A stretch of DNA of 64,000 bases from positions 102,160 to 166,159 of the forward strand of contig JANLFY010000001.1 in assembly GCA_024653485.1 (NCBI GenBank), given 5' to 3'. The notes below the pieces were generated by a model. It saw only the letters and a list, made by a program, of their open reading frames with translations. It was not told the origin of the DNA and did not search any database. Source of the stretch: Bacillota bacterium (lineage in GTDB: Bacteria > Bacillota > SHA-98 > UBA4971). Positions 16,146-26,767 of this stretch are shown one piece after another. Position 1 is the stretch's first letter; every line of letters begins with the position of its first letter. Made by a program: the position numbers and the translations under genes.

Positions 16146-17741
16146 ATGACGACGAGCGTGCGAAGAGGAAAGAGCGTGTACAGCGGGAGAGGTAGCTGGA
16201 TCGCTGTCGTCGTGCTGGGGCTCGCCCTCCTCCCGATGGGCCTTCCGAGCGGCGGGGCGCTCCAGGCGTCGGGCAAGACGCTGACAGTCGTGCTCGATGC
16301 CGAGGCGAACAGGGCGGACGAGGCAGAGGCCATAGCAGCCGATCTTCGGGTAATCGGCGTTCAGGCAGACGTCCGAATCTGGGAGTGGAGCGCGCTGAAG
16401 GACAGCGCTCTCAAAGGCGAGCGGCAGATGTATTTGACGGACTGGGGCAGCGCGTACTTCGATCCCTTTGATCTGGCCGTGCCGAAGCTCCGCACCGGAG
16501 ACCGCGGCAATTACTCTCACTATAGTAACCCGGCCTTCGATCTTGCCATGGACACTGCTCTTTCCGCAGTCGACCCGGAAGTCAGGCGAAAGGCTTATCG
16601 CGACGCGCAGGCCATCATACGCGAGGACGCGCCGTGGATCTTCGGGTATTACCTGAGCGAGATCGAGGCGGCGAGGGCTGACGTCAAGGGCTGGCAGCCG
16701 GCGATGGACTCGCGCATCAACCTTCACGATGTCGGGCTCGCACGCGGCGACACCATTGTCGTGGCGATGAAGACCGACAAGGTGGTGACCTTGGACCCAG
16801 CCATGCACCGCGAGCGCGACACAGAGACGGTGATTCGCAACATGTTCGACGGCCTCGTCACGCGCACGTGGGATGGCAAGGTCGTGCCGGAGATCGCCGA
16901 GTCGTGGGCGACGCCACAGGACAACGTGTACGTATTCAAGATCCGCAAGGGAATCAAGTTTCATAACGGCGAGGAACTCGACGCTGACGACGTGATCTTC
17001 ACATTCGAGCGAACGCTGAAATCGGGCACCATCGGTGGACGGTCGTCCCCCCGAGCAGGGCTTCTCGGACCCATCGAAAAGGTGGAGAAGCTCGACAAAT
17101 ACACAGTCAGGTTTTCGCTGTCAAACCCCTTTCCCGTCTTCCTGCAGGCCCTGGTGCAAACGCAGGTGGTCCCGAAAGACTACATTGAGACCGTGGGCGA
17201 CGAGGAGTTCGCGAGAAATCCCGTGGGCTGCGGCCCGTTCAAGTTCGTCGGAGGCAGACTCGACGATCAGATCGTGATGGAGAGGTTCGACGCCTACTAC
17301 GGCGGTTCGCCCGACCTTCCCCCGGTAGGGCTCGCGCAGGTGAAGCGGGTGATCTTCAGGATGATGCCCGATCCCACCGTCCGCATCGCCGCCCTGAAAG
17401 CCGGCGAGGTGCAGATAGCGCAGCAGGTGCCGCCCGATCTGGTGGCGAGCCTTGAGAGGGACAAGAACGTGCAGGTCAAAGCGGTCGAGGGAACCAGGGT
17501 GTATTGCGTCGAGCTGAATTGCTCCGCGCCGCCCTTCAACGACGTGAGGGTGCGCAGGGCGATGAACTACGCCGTCAACTGGGATAGGATCCTCAAGACG
17601 ATCTATGGGGGTACGGGGAAGCGCCTTGCCACGGCGTTCTTGCCCAGCGGCTTTGGTTTCGACCCCGACCTCCGTCCCTATCCGTACGATCCTGAGAAGG
17701 CGAAGGCTCTCTTGAGAGAAGCCGGCTATTCCGTGAAGTGA
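16146..17741 (+). CDS. Oligopeptide-type ABC substrate-binding protein with circularly permuted domain order
   Basis: The product is 531 residues. A signal-type N-terminus (SWIAVVVLGLALLPMG, 18-32) is followed at 45-198 by what is normally the C-terminal part of an OppA/DppA-family protein: EAIAADLRVIGVQADVRIWEW, MYLTDWGSAYFDPFD, GNYSHYSNPAFD, AQAIIREDAPWIFGYY, ADVKGWQP. The usual N-terminal part then begins at 200 (TIVVAMKTDKVVTLDPA, RNMFDGLVTR, AESWATPQDNVYVFKIRKGIKFHNGE, NPVGCGPFKF, MNYAVNWDRI). The protein stops at YPYDPEKAKALLREAGYSVK, exactly where the missing C-terminal part would normally continue. The start ATG 16146 follows AGGGAGGCG. It heads the A-B-C-D genes downstream of the riboswitch. 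Confidence 0.85.
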   Translation: MTTSVRRGKSVYSGRGSWIAVVVLGLALLPMGLPSGGALQASGKTLTVVLDAEANRADEAEAIAADLRVIGVQADVRIWEWSALKDSALKGERQMYLTDWGSAYFDPFDLAVPKLRTGDRGNYSHYSNPAFDLAMDTALSAVDPEVRRKAYRDAQAIIREDAPWIFGYYLSEIEAARADVKGWQPAMDSRINLHDVGLARGDTIVVAMKTDKVVTLDPAMHRERDTETVIRNMFDGLVTRTWDGKVVPEIAESWATPQDNVYVFKIRKGIKFHNGEELDADDVIFTFERTLKSGTIGGRSSPRAGLLGPIEKVEKLDKYTVRFSLSNPFPVFLQALVQTQVVPKDYIETVGDEEFARNPVGCGPFKFVGGRLDDQIVMERFDAYYGGSPDLPPVGLAQVKRVIFRMMPDPTVRIAALKAGEVQIAQQVPPDLVASLERDKNVQVKAVEGTRVYCVELNCSAPPFNDVRVRRAMNYAVNWDRILKTIYGGTGKRLATAFLPSGFGFDPDLRPYPYDPEKAKALLREAGYSVK

Positions 17742-17809
17742 GGGTCCGGCGGCGGGGCCGGGTCGGCCAGGCCGTCTGGCATGAAGGGAATCGGCCGGCG
17801 GATGCTCAG

Positions 17810-17843
17810 GCGGATACGGAGGGATAGCGGATACGGAGGGATA
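17810..17843 (+). repeat. Exact 17-bp tandem duplication carrying the Shine-Dalgarno
   Basis: GCGGATACGGAGGGATA is repeated perfectly at 17810-17826 and 17827-17843. Each copy contains GGAGGG, so the ribosome-binding site of the downstream GTG start at 17847 is duplicated. Confidence 0.92.
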
Positions 17844-17846
17844 GAT

Positions 17847-18863
17847 GTGCGAAAGACGCACGTGCAAGTCCTTGAGCGGGTGCTTGCGACCATGCCCGTG
17901 GCGCTCGGCGTCGCCATCGCCGTCTTCGTTCTCATGCGGCTCATGCCAGGAGACCCCGTGGACATCATGATCGGAGAGTCCGGCGGCGTGACGCAGGAAG
18001 ACATCGCGTCACTCAGGGCAGAGCTCGGGTTGGATAAGCCAGTCCTGGTGCAGCTCGGAACGTACCTGGCCGGGCTGGTGAGAGGCGACCTCGGATACTC
18101 CATGCAAAGCTCGCGTCCGGTCGCGGACATGATCGTGGAGGCCTTGCCGGCGACGATAGAGCTCGCCATGTATTCTCTGGTCTTCGCGCTGATCGTCGCC
18201 GTCCCAGCGGGTGTCGTCTCCGCACTCAGGCAGGGCTCGGCCATCGACCGGGCGAGCATGACCGCGTCGCTTCTGGGTGTATCGATGCCGGGGTTTTGGT
18301 TCGCCCTTATCGGGATCATCGTGTTTTCGTTACGCTTGGGGTGGCTCCCCACGTCTGGGCGCATCACGTACGGGTTTGAGCCCGAGACCATCACGGGCCT
18401 GTTCACGCTGGACGCCTTGCTCACCGGGAACTTCCCAGCATTGCGGGACGCTCTGAGGCATCTCGTTCTACCCGCTGCCACCCTGGGGGCCGGCGTGGCG
18501 GGCGTGGTGGCGAGGGTGGTACGCTCCAGCATGTTGGAGGTGCTCCGAGCCGACTACGTTCTGTTTGCGAGGGCCAAGGGCGTGGCCGAGGGCGCTGTCA
18601 TCGTCCGCCACGCCCTGCGCAACGCGCTCATCCCGGCTGTGACCGTGTTCGGGATCCAGGTCGGCACGCTTCTTGGCGGAAACATGATAGTAGAGACGGT
18701 CTTCAGTTGGCCGGGCCTCGGGCGCGTCGTGGTAGACGCCATCTTTTCGAGGGACTATCCGCTGGTGCAAGCGGCCGTGATGGTGTACGCCTTGACGTTC
18801 GTCGCCGTGAACCTTGCGACGGACGTTCTCTATACGTATCTCAATCCGAGGATGACTCTATAA
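17847..18863 (+). CDS. Oligopeptide/dipeptide ABC transporter permease (OppB/DppB type)
   Basis: The product is 338 residues with six membrane segments. Family marks are the N-terminal AVFVLMRLMPGDPVD, LGLDKPVLVQLGTYLAGLVRGDLGYS, the EAA-type loop DYVLFARAKGVAEGAVIVRHALRNALIPAV, and GGNMIVETVFSWPGLGRVVVDAI. The start is taken as GTG 17847, directly behind GGAGGG in a duplicated 17-bp unit; an in-frame ATG at 17781 would add 22 Arg-rich residues over that repeat. It lies 105 bases after the binding-protein gene. Confidence 0.92.
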   Translation: MRKTHVQVLERVLATMPVALGVAIAVFVLMRLMPGDPVDIMIGESGGVTQEDIASLRAELGLDKPVLVQLGTYLAGLVRGDLGYSMQSSRPVADMIVEALPATIELAMYSLVFALIVAVPAGVVSALRQGSAIDRASMTASLLGVSMPGFWFALIGIIVFSLRLGWLPTSGRITYGFEPETITGLFTLDALLTGNFPALRDALRHLVLPAATLGAGVAGVVARVVRSSMLEVLRADYVLFARAKGVAEGAVIVRHALRNALIPAVTVFGIQVGTLLGGNMIVETVFSWPGLGRVVVDAIFSRDYPLVQAAVMVYALTFVAVNLATDVLYTYLNPRMTL

Positions 18864-18898
18864 GTTCAGGCTCGGGAGCCGCGGAACCACCGGGAGGG

Positions 18899-19921
18899 AT
18901 GGGAGCCTTGGGGGACTCGTCCGTGTGGCTGGATGAGGTTGATGGAACTGATGCCGCGAACAAGAGCTGCCACACGCTTGCATCCGGGAGCGCCGTGGGC
19001 AACGCGCGGTCGCGAGAAGCCGGAAAACCGTTGGCGTCGGTAGCCATGGGTCTCGGTCTTGCGCTCGACGGTCTCTCAGACCTCGCAGACCTCGCACGGC
19101 GCATGGCTGCACATCGGTCCGCGGTCGTGGGCGGGGCGGTGATCCTTGTGTATCTCGCGGCTGCTGTATTCGCCCCGTGGTTGGCTCCACACGCTCCCGA
19201 CGAAGTGTCTTTGGCGCGACGTCTTACTCCACCCAGCTGGGCAGGAGAGTTTCCTTTTGGCACCGACCAGCTAGGAAGGGATATCTTGTCTCGAGTGATA
19301 TTCGGTGCCCGGGTCTCTATCATGGTGGGCGTGCTCACCATCGCCATCTCAATCGCGATCGGGGTCGGTCTGGGAGTGGTGGCGGGCTATTTCAGGGGAC
19401 CCTTCGACAGGCTTGTGTCGAGGTTCACCGATTTGCTCCTTGCCTTCCCATATCTCATCTTCGTGATCGGTGCCATGGCCATGCTTGGACCCGGATTCTG
19501 GAACCTCGTTTGGGCCTTGAGCTTCAAGGGATGGGTGGAGTTCTATCGGCTGGCGAGGGCGGAGGCCATGTCTGAAAAGACGAAGGAGTACGTAGATGCT
19601 GCGAGGGCGCTCGGACGCTCCCACGCGGCTATCATTTGTTCGGAGATCTTGCCCAACATCGTCCACTCAATAGTGGTCCTTGGGACGTTGCGTATGGGCA
19701 ACATGATCGTGTTGGAGTCGTCCCTGAGCTTCCTTGGCCTTGGGATGCCGCCGCGTGTTCCCGCCTGGGGATCGATGGTGAATGACGGAAGGCGGTACAT
19801 GCTCACCGCTTGGTGGATCGCTACCCTGCCGGGGCTCGCCCTCGTGGTGTTGGTGCTCGCAATCAACCTCGTCGGAGAAGCCCTTCGAGACGTCCTCGAC
19901 CCGAGGCTGAAAGAGGTGTGA
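18899..19921 (+). CDS. Oligopeptide/dipeptide ABC transporter permease (OppC/DppC type)
   Basis: The conserved part begins with LARRMAAHRSAVVGGAVILVYLAAAVFAPWLAPH and has FPFGTDQLGRDILSRVIFGARVS, the EAA loop YVDAARALGRSHAAIICSEILPNI, and the C-terminal FLGLGMPPRVPAWGSMVNDGR. These identify an OppC/DppC partner of the preceding OppB-type gene. The exact start is uncertain. ATG 18899 (340 residues) is preceded closely by GGGAGGG; a GTG 27 bases downstream behind GGGGGA is an alternative. The first 60 residues are unlike the family and may form a cytoplasmic tail. Confidence 0.88.
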   Translation: MGALGDSSVWLDEVDGTDAANKSCHTLASGSAVGNARSREAGKPLASVAMGLGLALDGLSDLADLARRMAAHRSAVVGGAVILVYLAAAVFAPWLAPHAPDEVSLARRLTPPSWAGEFPFGTDQLGRDILSRVIFGARVSIMVGVLTIAISIAIGVGLGVVAGYFRGPFDRLVSRFTDLLLAFPYLIFVIGAMAMLGPGFWNLVWALSFKGWVEFYRLARAEAMSEKTKEYVDAARALGRSHAAIICSEILPNIVHSIVVLGTLRMGNMIVLESSLSFLGLGMPPRVPAWGSMVNDGRRYMLTAWWIATLPGLALVVLVLAINLVGEALRDVLDPRLKEV

Positions 19922-19927
19922 AGCGCG

Positions 19928-20938
19928 TTGCACGCGACGCAAGCGGCCCACGCCGTGCTTGAGGTGACCGGGCTATCCACCGTGTACCCTACGTCCCGGG
20001 GTGACGTCCAAGCGGTGCGTAACGTGAGCTTTACGATCCGCGAAGGGCACTTGCTGGCGATAGTAGGGGAGTCAGGCTGCGGCAAGAGCGCCACGCTCCT
20101 CTCGATCATGCGGTTGGTGCCCCGTCCGGGGCGGATCGTGGGAGGAAGCGTCCTCTTCGCCGGACAGAATCTCATGGAGTTGAACCCCGGGGCGATGCGA
20201 GAGGTGCGAGGCAGGGACATTGCCATGGTGTTCCAGGATCCCATGACCACGTTGAATCCCGTTTTCAGGGTGGGCGAGCAGATAGCCGAATCCCTTCGGG
20301 TGCACGGGCTTCTCCCGCGGTTCCCGGCCAGCCTTTCGCGCGCAAGCCGGGCGCGGGAGCGGGAACTTGTGACAGAGCTACTACGGAAGGTGGGGATCCC
20401 GTCGCCCGAGACGAGACACCTCGAGTATCCGCACCAGTTTAGCGGGGGAATGCAGCAGCGCATTCTCATAGCGATTGCGCTTGCGTGCAAACCCAAAGTC
20501 CTGCTGGCGGACGAGCCCACTACTGCGCTGGACGTCACGGTTCAAGCTCAAGTGCTTGAGCTCGTGCGCGAGATCAACGAGACTGCAGGGACGGCCGTCG
20601 CGCTTGTAACTCACGACCTCGCTCTCGCTGCCGAATTCTGTCACGAGGTGGCGGTCATGTACGCGGGCCAGATCGTGGAGCAGGGACCCACCGAAGCGGT
20701 CTTGGAGGACCCGATGCACCCCTACACTCGGGGGCTCCTTCGTTCTATTCCGCGCATGGGCGAGAGGAAACGGCTGACTCCGATTATGGGCGAGGTCCCT
20801 GACCTTGCCTGCCTCGGGCCGGGTTGCGGTTTCGCACCCCGTTGCGACCTGCGTCGGCCATGCTGCGACACGTTCGAGCCCGGGCCGGTGTCGGTTGACT
20901 TGCATCGTACCGTCCGGTGTCACGCCTACAGCGACTAG
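19928..20938 (+). CDS. Oligopeptide/dipeptide ABC transporter ATPase (OppD/DppD type)
   Basis: The product is 336 residues from a TTG start 7 bases after the permease stop, with AGAGGTGTGAAG upstream. The Walker A is IVGESGCGKSA, the Q-loop FQDPMTTLNPVF, the signature FSGGMQQRILIAIAL, the Walker B LLADEPTTALDVTVQ, and the H-loop LVTHDLALAA. A C-terminal cysteine-rich tail (CGFAPRCDLRRPCC) is characteristic of OppD/DppD. The partner OppF-type gene is at 14421-15461 on the other strand. Confidence 0.93.
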   Translation: MHATQAAHAVLEVTGLSTVYPTSRGDVQAVRNVSFTIREGHLLAIVGESGCGKSATLLSIMRLVPRPGRIVGGSVLFAGQNLMELNPGAMREVRGRDIAMVFQDPMTTLNPVFRVGEQIAESLRVHGLLPRFPASLSRASRARERELVTELLRKVGIPSPETRHLEYPHQFSGGMQQRILIAIALACKPKVLLADEPTTALDVTVQAQVLELVREINETAGTAVALVTHDLALAAEFCHEVAVMYAGQIVEQGPTEAVLEDPMHPYTRGLLRSIPRMGERKRLTPIMGEVPDLACLGPGCGFAPRCDLRRPCCDTFEPGPVSVDLHRTVRCHAYSD

Positions 20939-21122
20939 GGCCTGCGCTCGGCAGGGTCCGCCTCCAATGCAATTGCCCTCTCGACTCCTAAGTTGGCGCG
21001 GGTAGACCTCGCTCGTGTGGACATGGCGAACGACGCGCCTCTTCATGCGAATAATCCGCGTCCGCCAGCGAATCATAAGAGCATGGAACACGTTCCCAGA
21101 ACGTTGGATGGGAGGGGACGAG

Positions 21123-22394
21123 ATGCGTGTTCTCATGCTCTCGTGGGAGTATCCGCCGAGGATAGTCGGGGGGATCGCTCGACACGTTCAAGATCTCTCC
21201 AGGGCCTTCGCGCGGCGGGGCGTGCGTGTCGACGTTGTCACCCTGGCTTGCGACGGCGCTGAAGAGATGGAAGACGATTCCGGCGTCAAGGTTTTCAGGG
21301 TGCCGTTCGGTGGCCCGTCGCCCCCGGATTTCGTGACCTGGGTCATGCAAATGAACCTAAGCCTCCTGGAGCGCGCCATTCCCCAGGCGGCTCAAGGGGC
21401 CGACCTCATACATGCCCACGATTGGGTCACAGCCTACGCTGCGAAGACGCTCAAGCACGCGTTCAGGCTCCCGCTCGTCGCCACCATTCATGCCACGGAG
21501 TACGGTCGGAACTGGGGGCTTCACAACGATCTGCAGCGATACATCAGCAGCGTCGAATGGTGGCTGGGCTTCGAGGCATGGCGCGTCATATGCTGCAGCG
21601 AATACATGCGCGGCGAGCTTGCGTGGGTTTTTCAGTTCCCAGCGGACAAGGTACGCGTGATCCCGAACGGCGTAGATCCGTCGAGGTTCGAAGTGCCCGA
21701 AGGAGAGGACCTTGTGTCGTTCAGGTCGCGATGGGCGGCGCCAGACGAAAAGATCGTCTTCTTCATCGGCCGACTCGTCCACGAGAAGGGCGTTCACGTC
21801 CTGATCGAGGCTTTCGCGAAGGTCCTCGCGTATTACGACAAAGCCAAGCTGGTCATAGCGGGAAAGGGGCCGGCCGATTCGTATCTCAGGCACCTCGCTC
21901 AGTCGCTCGGGATCTACCATCGAATCTACTTTGCGGGTTTCGTGGATGACGAAACGCGCAACCGTCTTTACAAGTGCGCTGACGTCGCGGTAGTCCCGAG
22001 TCTCTATGAACCCTTTGGCATCACAGCGCTCGAAGGCATGGCGTGTGGCGTGCCGGTGGTCGTGTCAGACACGGGCGGGCTCGGCGAGGTCGTGACTCAT
22101 GGGATCACCGGCATGAAAGCGTGGGTATCGAACCCCGGTTCTCTTGCGGACAACATCCTGACCCTCCTCGGAGACGACAGGGTCCGTGAGCGAATTCGCG
22201 AGGCGGCCGGTCGCGACGTCCGGGAGAGGTTCAACTGGGACGTAATAGCCGAGAGCACCGAGGCGGTTTACGACGAAGTGCTGACTGCCTATCGCTCCAG
22301 TCCATGGGCGGTAGCGGGTCCGCGCTGGTTCGCGCAAACCGCCGAGGCGTCACGGGGCTACTCGCGCTATGGGGTGCCAGAGAACGCACGCTGA
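21123..22394 (+). CDS. GT4-family glycogen/starch synthase-like glycosyltransferase
   Basis: The product is 423 residues of GT-B fold. The N-terminal half opens with MRVLMLSWEYPPRIVGGIARH, the form used by GT4 and GT5 glucan synthases. The C-terminal half has FFIGRLVHEKGVHVLIEA and the donor-binding PSLYEPFGITALEGMACGVPVVVSDTGGLGE. The start ATG 21123 follows GGGAGGGGACGAG; the open frame upstream is not coding-like. A nucleotide-sugar synthase and GH57 branching-type enzymes follow, so it probably elongates an alpha-glucan from ADP- or UDP-glucose. The sugar donor cannot be read from sequence. Confidence 0.87.
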   Translation: MRVLMLSWEYPPRIVGGIARHVQDLSRAFARRGVRVDVVTLACDGAEEMEDDSGVKVFRVPFGGPSPPDFVTWVMQMNLSLLERAIPQAAQGADLIHAHDWVTAYAAKTLKHAFRLPLVATIHATEYGRNWGLHNDLQRYISSVEWWLGFEAWRVICCSEYMRGELAWVFQFPADKVRVIPNGVDPSRFEVPEGEDLVSFRSRWAAPDEKIVFFIGRLVHEKGVHVLIEAFAKVLAYYDKAKLVIAGKGPADSYLRHLAQSLGIYHRIYFAGFVDDETRNRLYKCADVAVVPSLYEPFGITALEGMACGVPVVVSDTGGLGEVVTHGITGMKAWVSNPGSLADNILTLLGDDRVRERIREAAGRDVRERFNWDVIAESTEAVYDEVLTAYRSSPWAVAGPRWFAQTAEASRGYSRYGVPENAR

Positions 22395-22508
22395 GCTCCA
22401 TGTGAGCGATGGTCGTTCTCTCGCGTCTCTCACTAGTTGTCTGGTCGCTGGCGACCGCAAGCTGTACGGAGTGCTCAAGACTCTGCACGGTCTGGAGGTT
22501 CGGGCAAT

Positions 22509-24989
22509 ATGAAAGCCGTGGTGATGGCGGGCGGAAAGGGCACACGCCTTCGTCCGCTAACGTGCGACAAGCCCAAGCCCATGGTTCCCGTGGTGGGCAG
22601 GCCCATTCTCGAGCACATCGTGAGGCTCCTCCGCAGGCACGGTTTCACTGACATCTACGCGACTCTTCACTACATGCCCGAGGTGATCCAAGACTACTTT
22701 GGTACCGGTGAGTCCTTTGGGGTCACAATGCGCTACTCGGTGGAGGAGACACCTCTGGGAACGGCTGGGAGCGTCAAGGCGTGTGAGGAGCACCTCGACT
22801 CGACGTTCCTAGTTATCAGCGGAGACGCCCTCACCGACTTCGACCTCGCGCAGGCGCTTGATTTTCACAAGTCAAAAGGCGCTATAGCTACTATCGTCCT
22901 CGCTCGAGTGCCGACCCCCCTGGAGTACGGCGTGGTGATCACCGACGACGATGGGCGCATAGCGCGCTTTCTTGAGAAGCCCAGCTGGAGCGAGGTGTTC
23001 AGCGATACGGTAAACACCGGCATCTACGTGCTCGAGCCCGAGGTGCTGGGCTTCGTGGACTTCGGACGTGAATTCGACTTCTCCAAGAACCTCTTCCCAC
23101 TCATCCTCAGGAGGAGGCTCCCCCTCTTCGGGTACATAGCGAGCGGTTACTGGAGCGACATCGGGACCATAGAGCAGTACCGTCAGACCCACTACGACAT
23201 CTTGGAAGGCCGGGCAAAGGTGGACATGCCTGGCGAGGAAGTGGAGAGGGGGGTGTACATCGGAGAGGGGGCGGAGATCCACCCGAACGCGCGGCTCATT
23301 CCGCCCGTGGTGATCGGGGATCGTTGCCGCGTGAAGCGTAATGCGGAGGTGGGGGACGGCACGGTCATCGGCGAACAGAACCTCCTCAACGAGGGGGCAT
23401 CGGTGAAGAGGAGCATAATCTGGAACAACTCTTACGTGGGGAAGGAGACCGAGCTACGAGGCGCCATAGTGTGTTCCAGGGCGAGCATCAAGACGAAGAC
23501 CGCCATCTTCGAGGGGTCGGTGGTCGGGGCGGATTGCTCCATCGGGGAACGGAGCGTCATCAAGCCGGGCGTGAAGATATGGCCGAACAAGATCATCGAT
23601 GCCGGCACCACGATAACTACGAGCCTTGTCTGGGGCGCGAAGTGGTCCAGGAGACTCTTCGGGTCGTACGGCGTATCCGGTCTCCTCAACGTGGAACTCA
23701 CCCCTGAGTTCGCGGCGAAGCTGGGTGCGGCGTACGGCGCGTGTCTCGGCGAGAAGCGGGCGATTGTGGTGAGCTCCGATGCGTACAAGCCTTCGCGCAT
23801 GTTGAAGCGAGCGATCACCGCCGGCCTTCTATCGAGCGGCACCAACGTGTACGACATCGGACGAATGACCACTCCCGTCACCCGCCATGCCGTGGCCGCC
23901 CTGGGTGTCGCGGGCGGCCTTCACGTGAGGCTTTCCCCTTACGACCCGAACATCGGGCTCGTCGAGTTCCTGGACGAACGAGGCCTCAACGTTGATAGAT
24001 CCATGGAACGCAAGATCGAAAACGCTTTCTTCAGCGAGGATTTCAGGCGTGTGGACGCCGAGGACATAGGAGAGGTCGCCTTCCTCACGAGGGTCGTCGA
24101 GCAGTACCTGGACGGCCTCCTCAAAGCTGTGTCCGTGGCGACCGTGCGCGCCCGTCGCTTCAAGGTGATCGTGGATTTCGATCCGGGGAACCTGTCCCTC
24201 CTCCTCCCGACCCTTCTGGACGCTCTCGGGTGCGAAGTGCTCGCATTGAACCCCAACGACGGCGGCACGGCCAAGCCCAGGAACCACTACGAGATGCTCG
24301 ATTCTCTCTCCCTGCTATCGAAGGCTGTCGTCGCAAACCGGGCTGACCTCGGCATAGCCGTGGATGCCAACGCTGAGCGGCTCCTGCTCGTGGACGAGCA
24401 AGGCAACGGTGTCTCGGAGGAGATGTTTTGCGCGCTCATGTCCCTTCTCATCCTCAAGTCCAAGGAAGGCGCAACCGTGGCCGTGCCTGTGACCGCGCCC
24501 AAGATCATAGAGGAGATGGCGCGGAACTACCGCGGCCGTGTGATTCGTACGCGGACCAATCCACGGTCGGTCATGGAGAGGGTGATCGAGGAGAAGATAC
24601 TCATCGGAGAAAGGGAGCTGCCGGGGTTCCACCCCGCCTTCGACGCGCTCTTGTCCCTCGCCAAGATTCTCGAGGTCATGGCAACGGAAAACGCCCGCCT
24701 TTCGTCGTTGCTCTCTCTGGTGCCCAGGTTCTACATGAGCAAGAGGACGGTGGAGTGCCCCTGGGAAGACAAGGGCAAAGTCATGCGCATGCTCATCGAG
24801 CAGGTGCGAAACGAGAAGGTGGAACTGATCGACGGAATCAAGGTGTACCACGATACCGGCTGGGCGCTGGTACTCCCTGATTCCGAGGAGCCCCTTTTCC
24901 ATGTTTACAGCGAGGCCTCCACCCCCGCGGACGCCGAGACGCTGCGAGAGATGTACATGGCCAAGATCGACGAGATCAGAGCCACGTGA
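22509..24989 (+). CDS. NDP-sugar pyrophosphorylase fused to a degenerate phosphohexomutase domain
   Basis: The product is 826 residues. Residues 1-235 form a nucleotidyltransferase with MKAVVMAGGKGTRLRPLT and KPMVPVVGRPILEH; a left-handed beta-helix of hexapeptides (about 245-380) follows. From about 385 to the end is a four-part alpha-D-phosphohexomutase region. In it the phosphoserine loop (normally TASHNP) reads HVRLSPYDPN and the metal loop (normally DGDADR) reads AVDANAERL, so mutase activity is doubtful. Such chimeras are known in Bacillota, cyanobacteria and Thermus and are usually labelled mannose-1-phosphate guanylyltransferase/phosphomannomutase. In this context it could supply NDP-glucose to the GT4 enzyme upstream. 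The start ATG 22509 follows CTGGAGG. Confidence 0.85.
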   Translation: MKAVVMAGGKGTRLRPLTCDKPKPMVPVVGRPILEHIVRLLRRHGFTDIYATLHYMPEVIQDYFGTGESFGVTMRYSVEETPLGTAGSVKACEEHLDSTFLVISGDALTDFDLAQALDFHKSKGAIATIVLARVPTPLEYGVVITDDDGRIARFLEKPSWSEVFSDTVNTGIYVLEPEVLGFVDFGREFDFSKNLFPLILRRRLPLFGYIASGYWSDIGTIEQYRQTHYDILEGRAKVDMPGEEVERGVYIGEGAEIHPNARLIPPVVIGDRCRVKRNAEVGDGTVIGEQNLLNEGASVKRSIIWNNSYVGKETELRGAIVCSRASIKTKTAIFEGSVVGADCSIGERSVIKPGVKIWPNKIIDAGTTITTSLVWGAKWSRRLFGSYGVSGLLNVELTPEFAAKLGAAYGACLGEKRAIVVSSDAYKPSRMLKRAITAGLLSSGTNVYDIGRMTTPVTRHAVAALGVAGGLHVRLSPYDPNIGLVEFLDERGLNVDRSMERKIENAFFSEDFRRVDAEDIGEVAFLTRVVEQYLDGLLKAVSVATVRARRFKVIVDFDPGNLSLLLPTLLDALGCEVLALNPNDGGTAKPRNHYEMLDSLSLLSKAVVANRADLGIAVDANAERLLLVDEQGNGVSEEMFCALMSLLILKSKEGATVAVPVTAPKIIEEMARNYRGRVIRTRTNPRSVMERVIEEKILIGERELPGFHPAFDALLSLAKILEVMATENARLSSLLSLVPRFYMSKRTVECPWEDKGKVMRMLIEQVRNEKVELIDGIKVYHDTGWALVLPDSEEPLFHVYSEASTPADAETLREMYMAKIDEIRAT

Positions 24990-25042
24990 CGGCGGATTAC
25001 GGATCACGCTCTCGCTGCGGCCGCTCGCACCGAAGCCCCAGT

Positions 25043-26671
<1,629 letters not shown>

Positions 26672-26767
26672 ATCCCGGTCTCATCCCCCTGTCTGCTGCG
26701 CGCCTGATGCGTGCTGTGCGTGGTGCGAGCTGTCAGCTCAGACCGTGGGTTGTCTAGCCGAGCGGTT

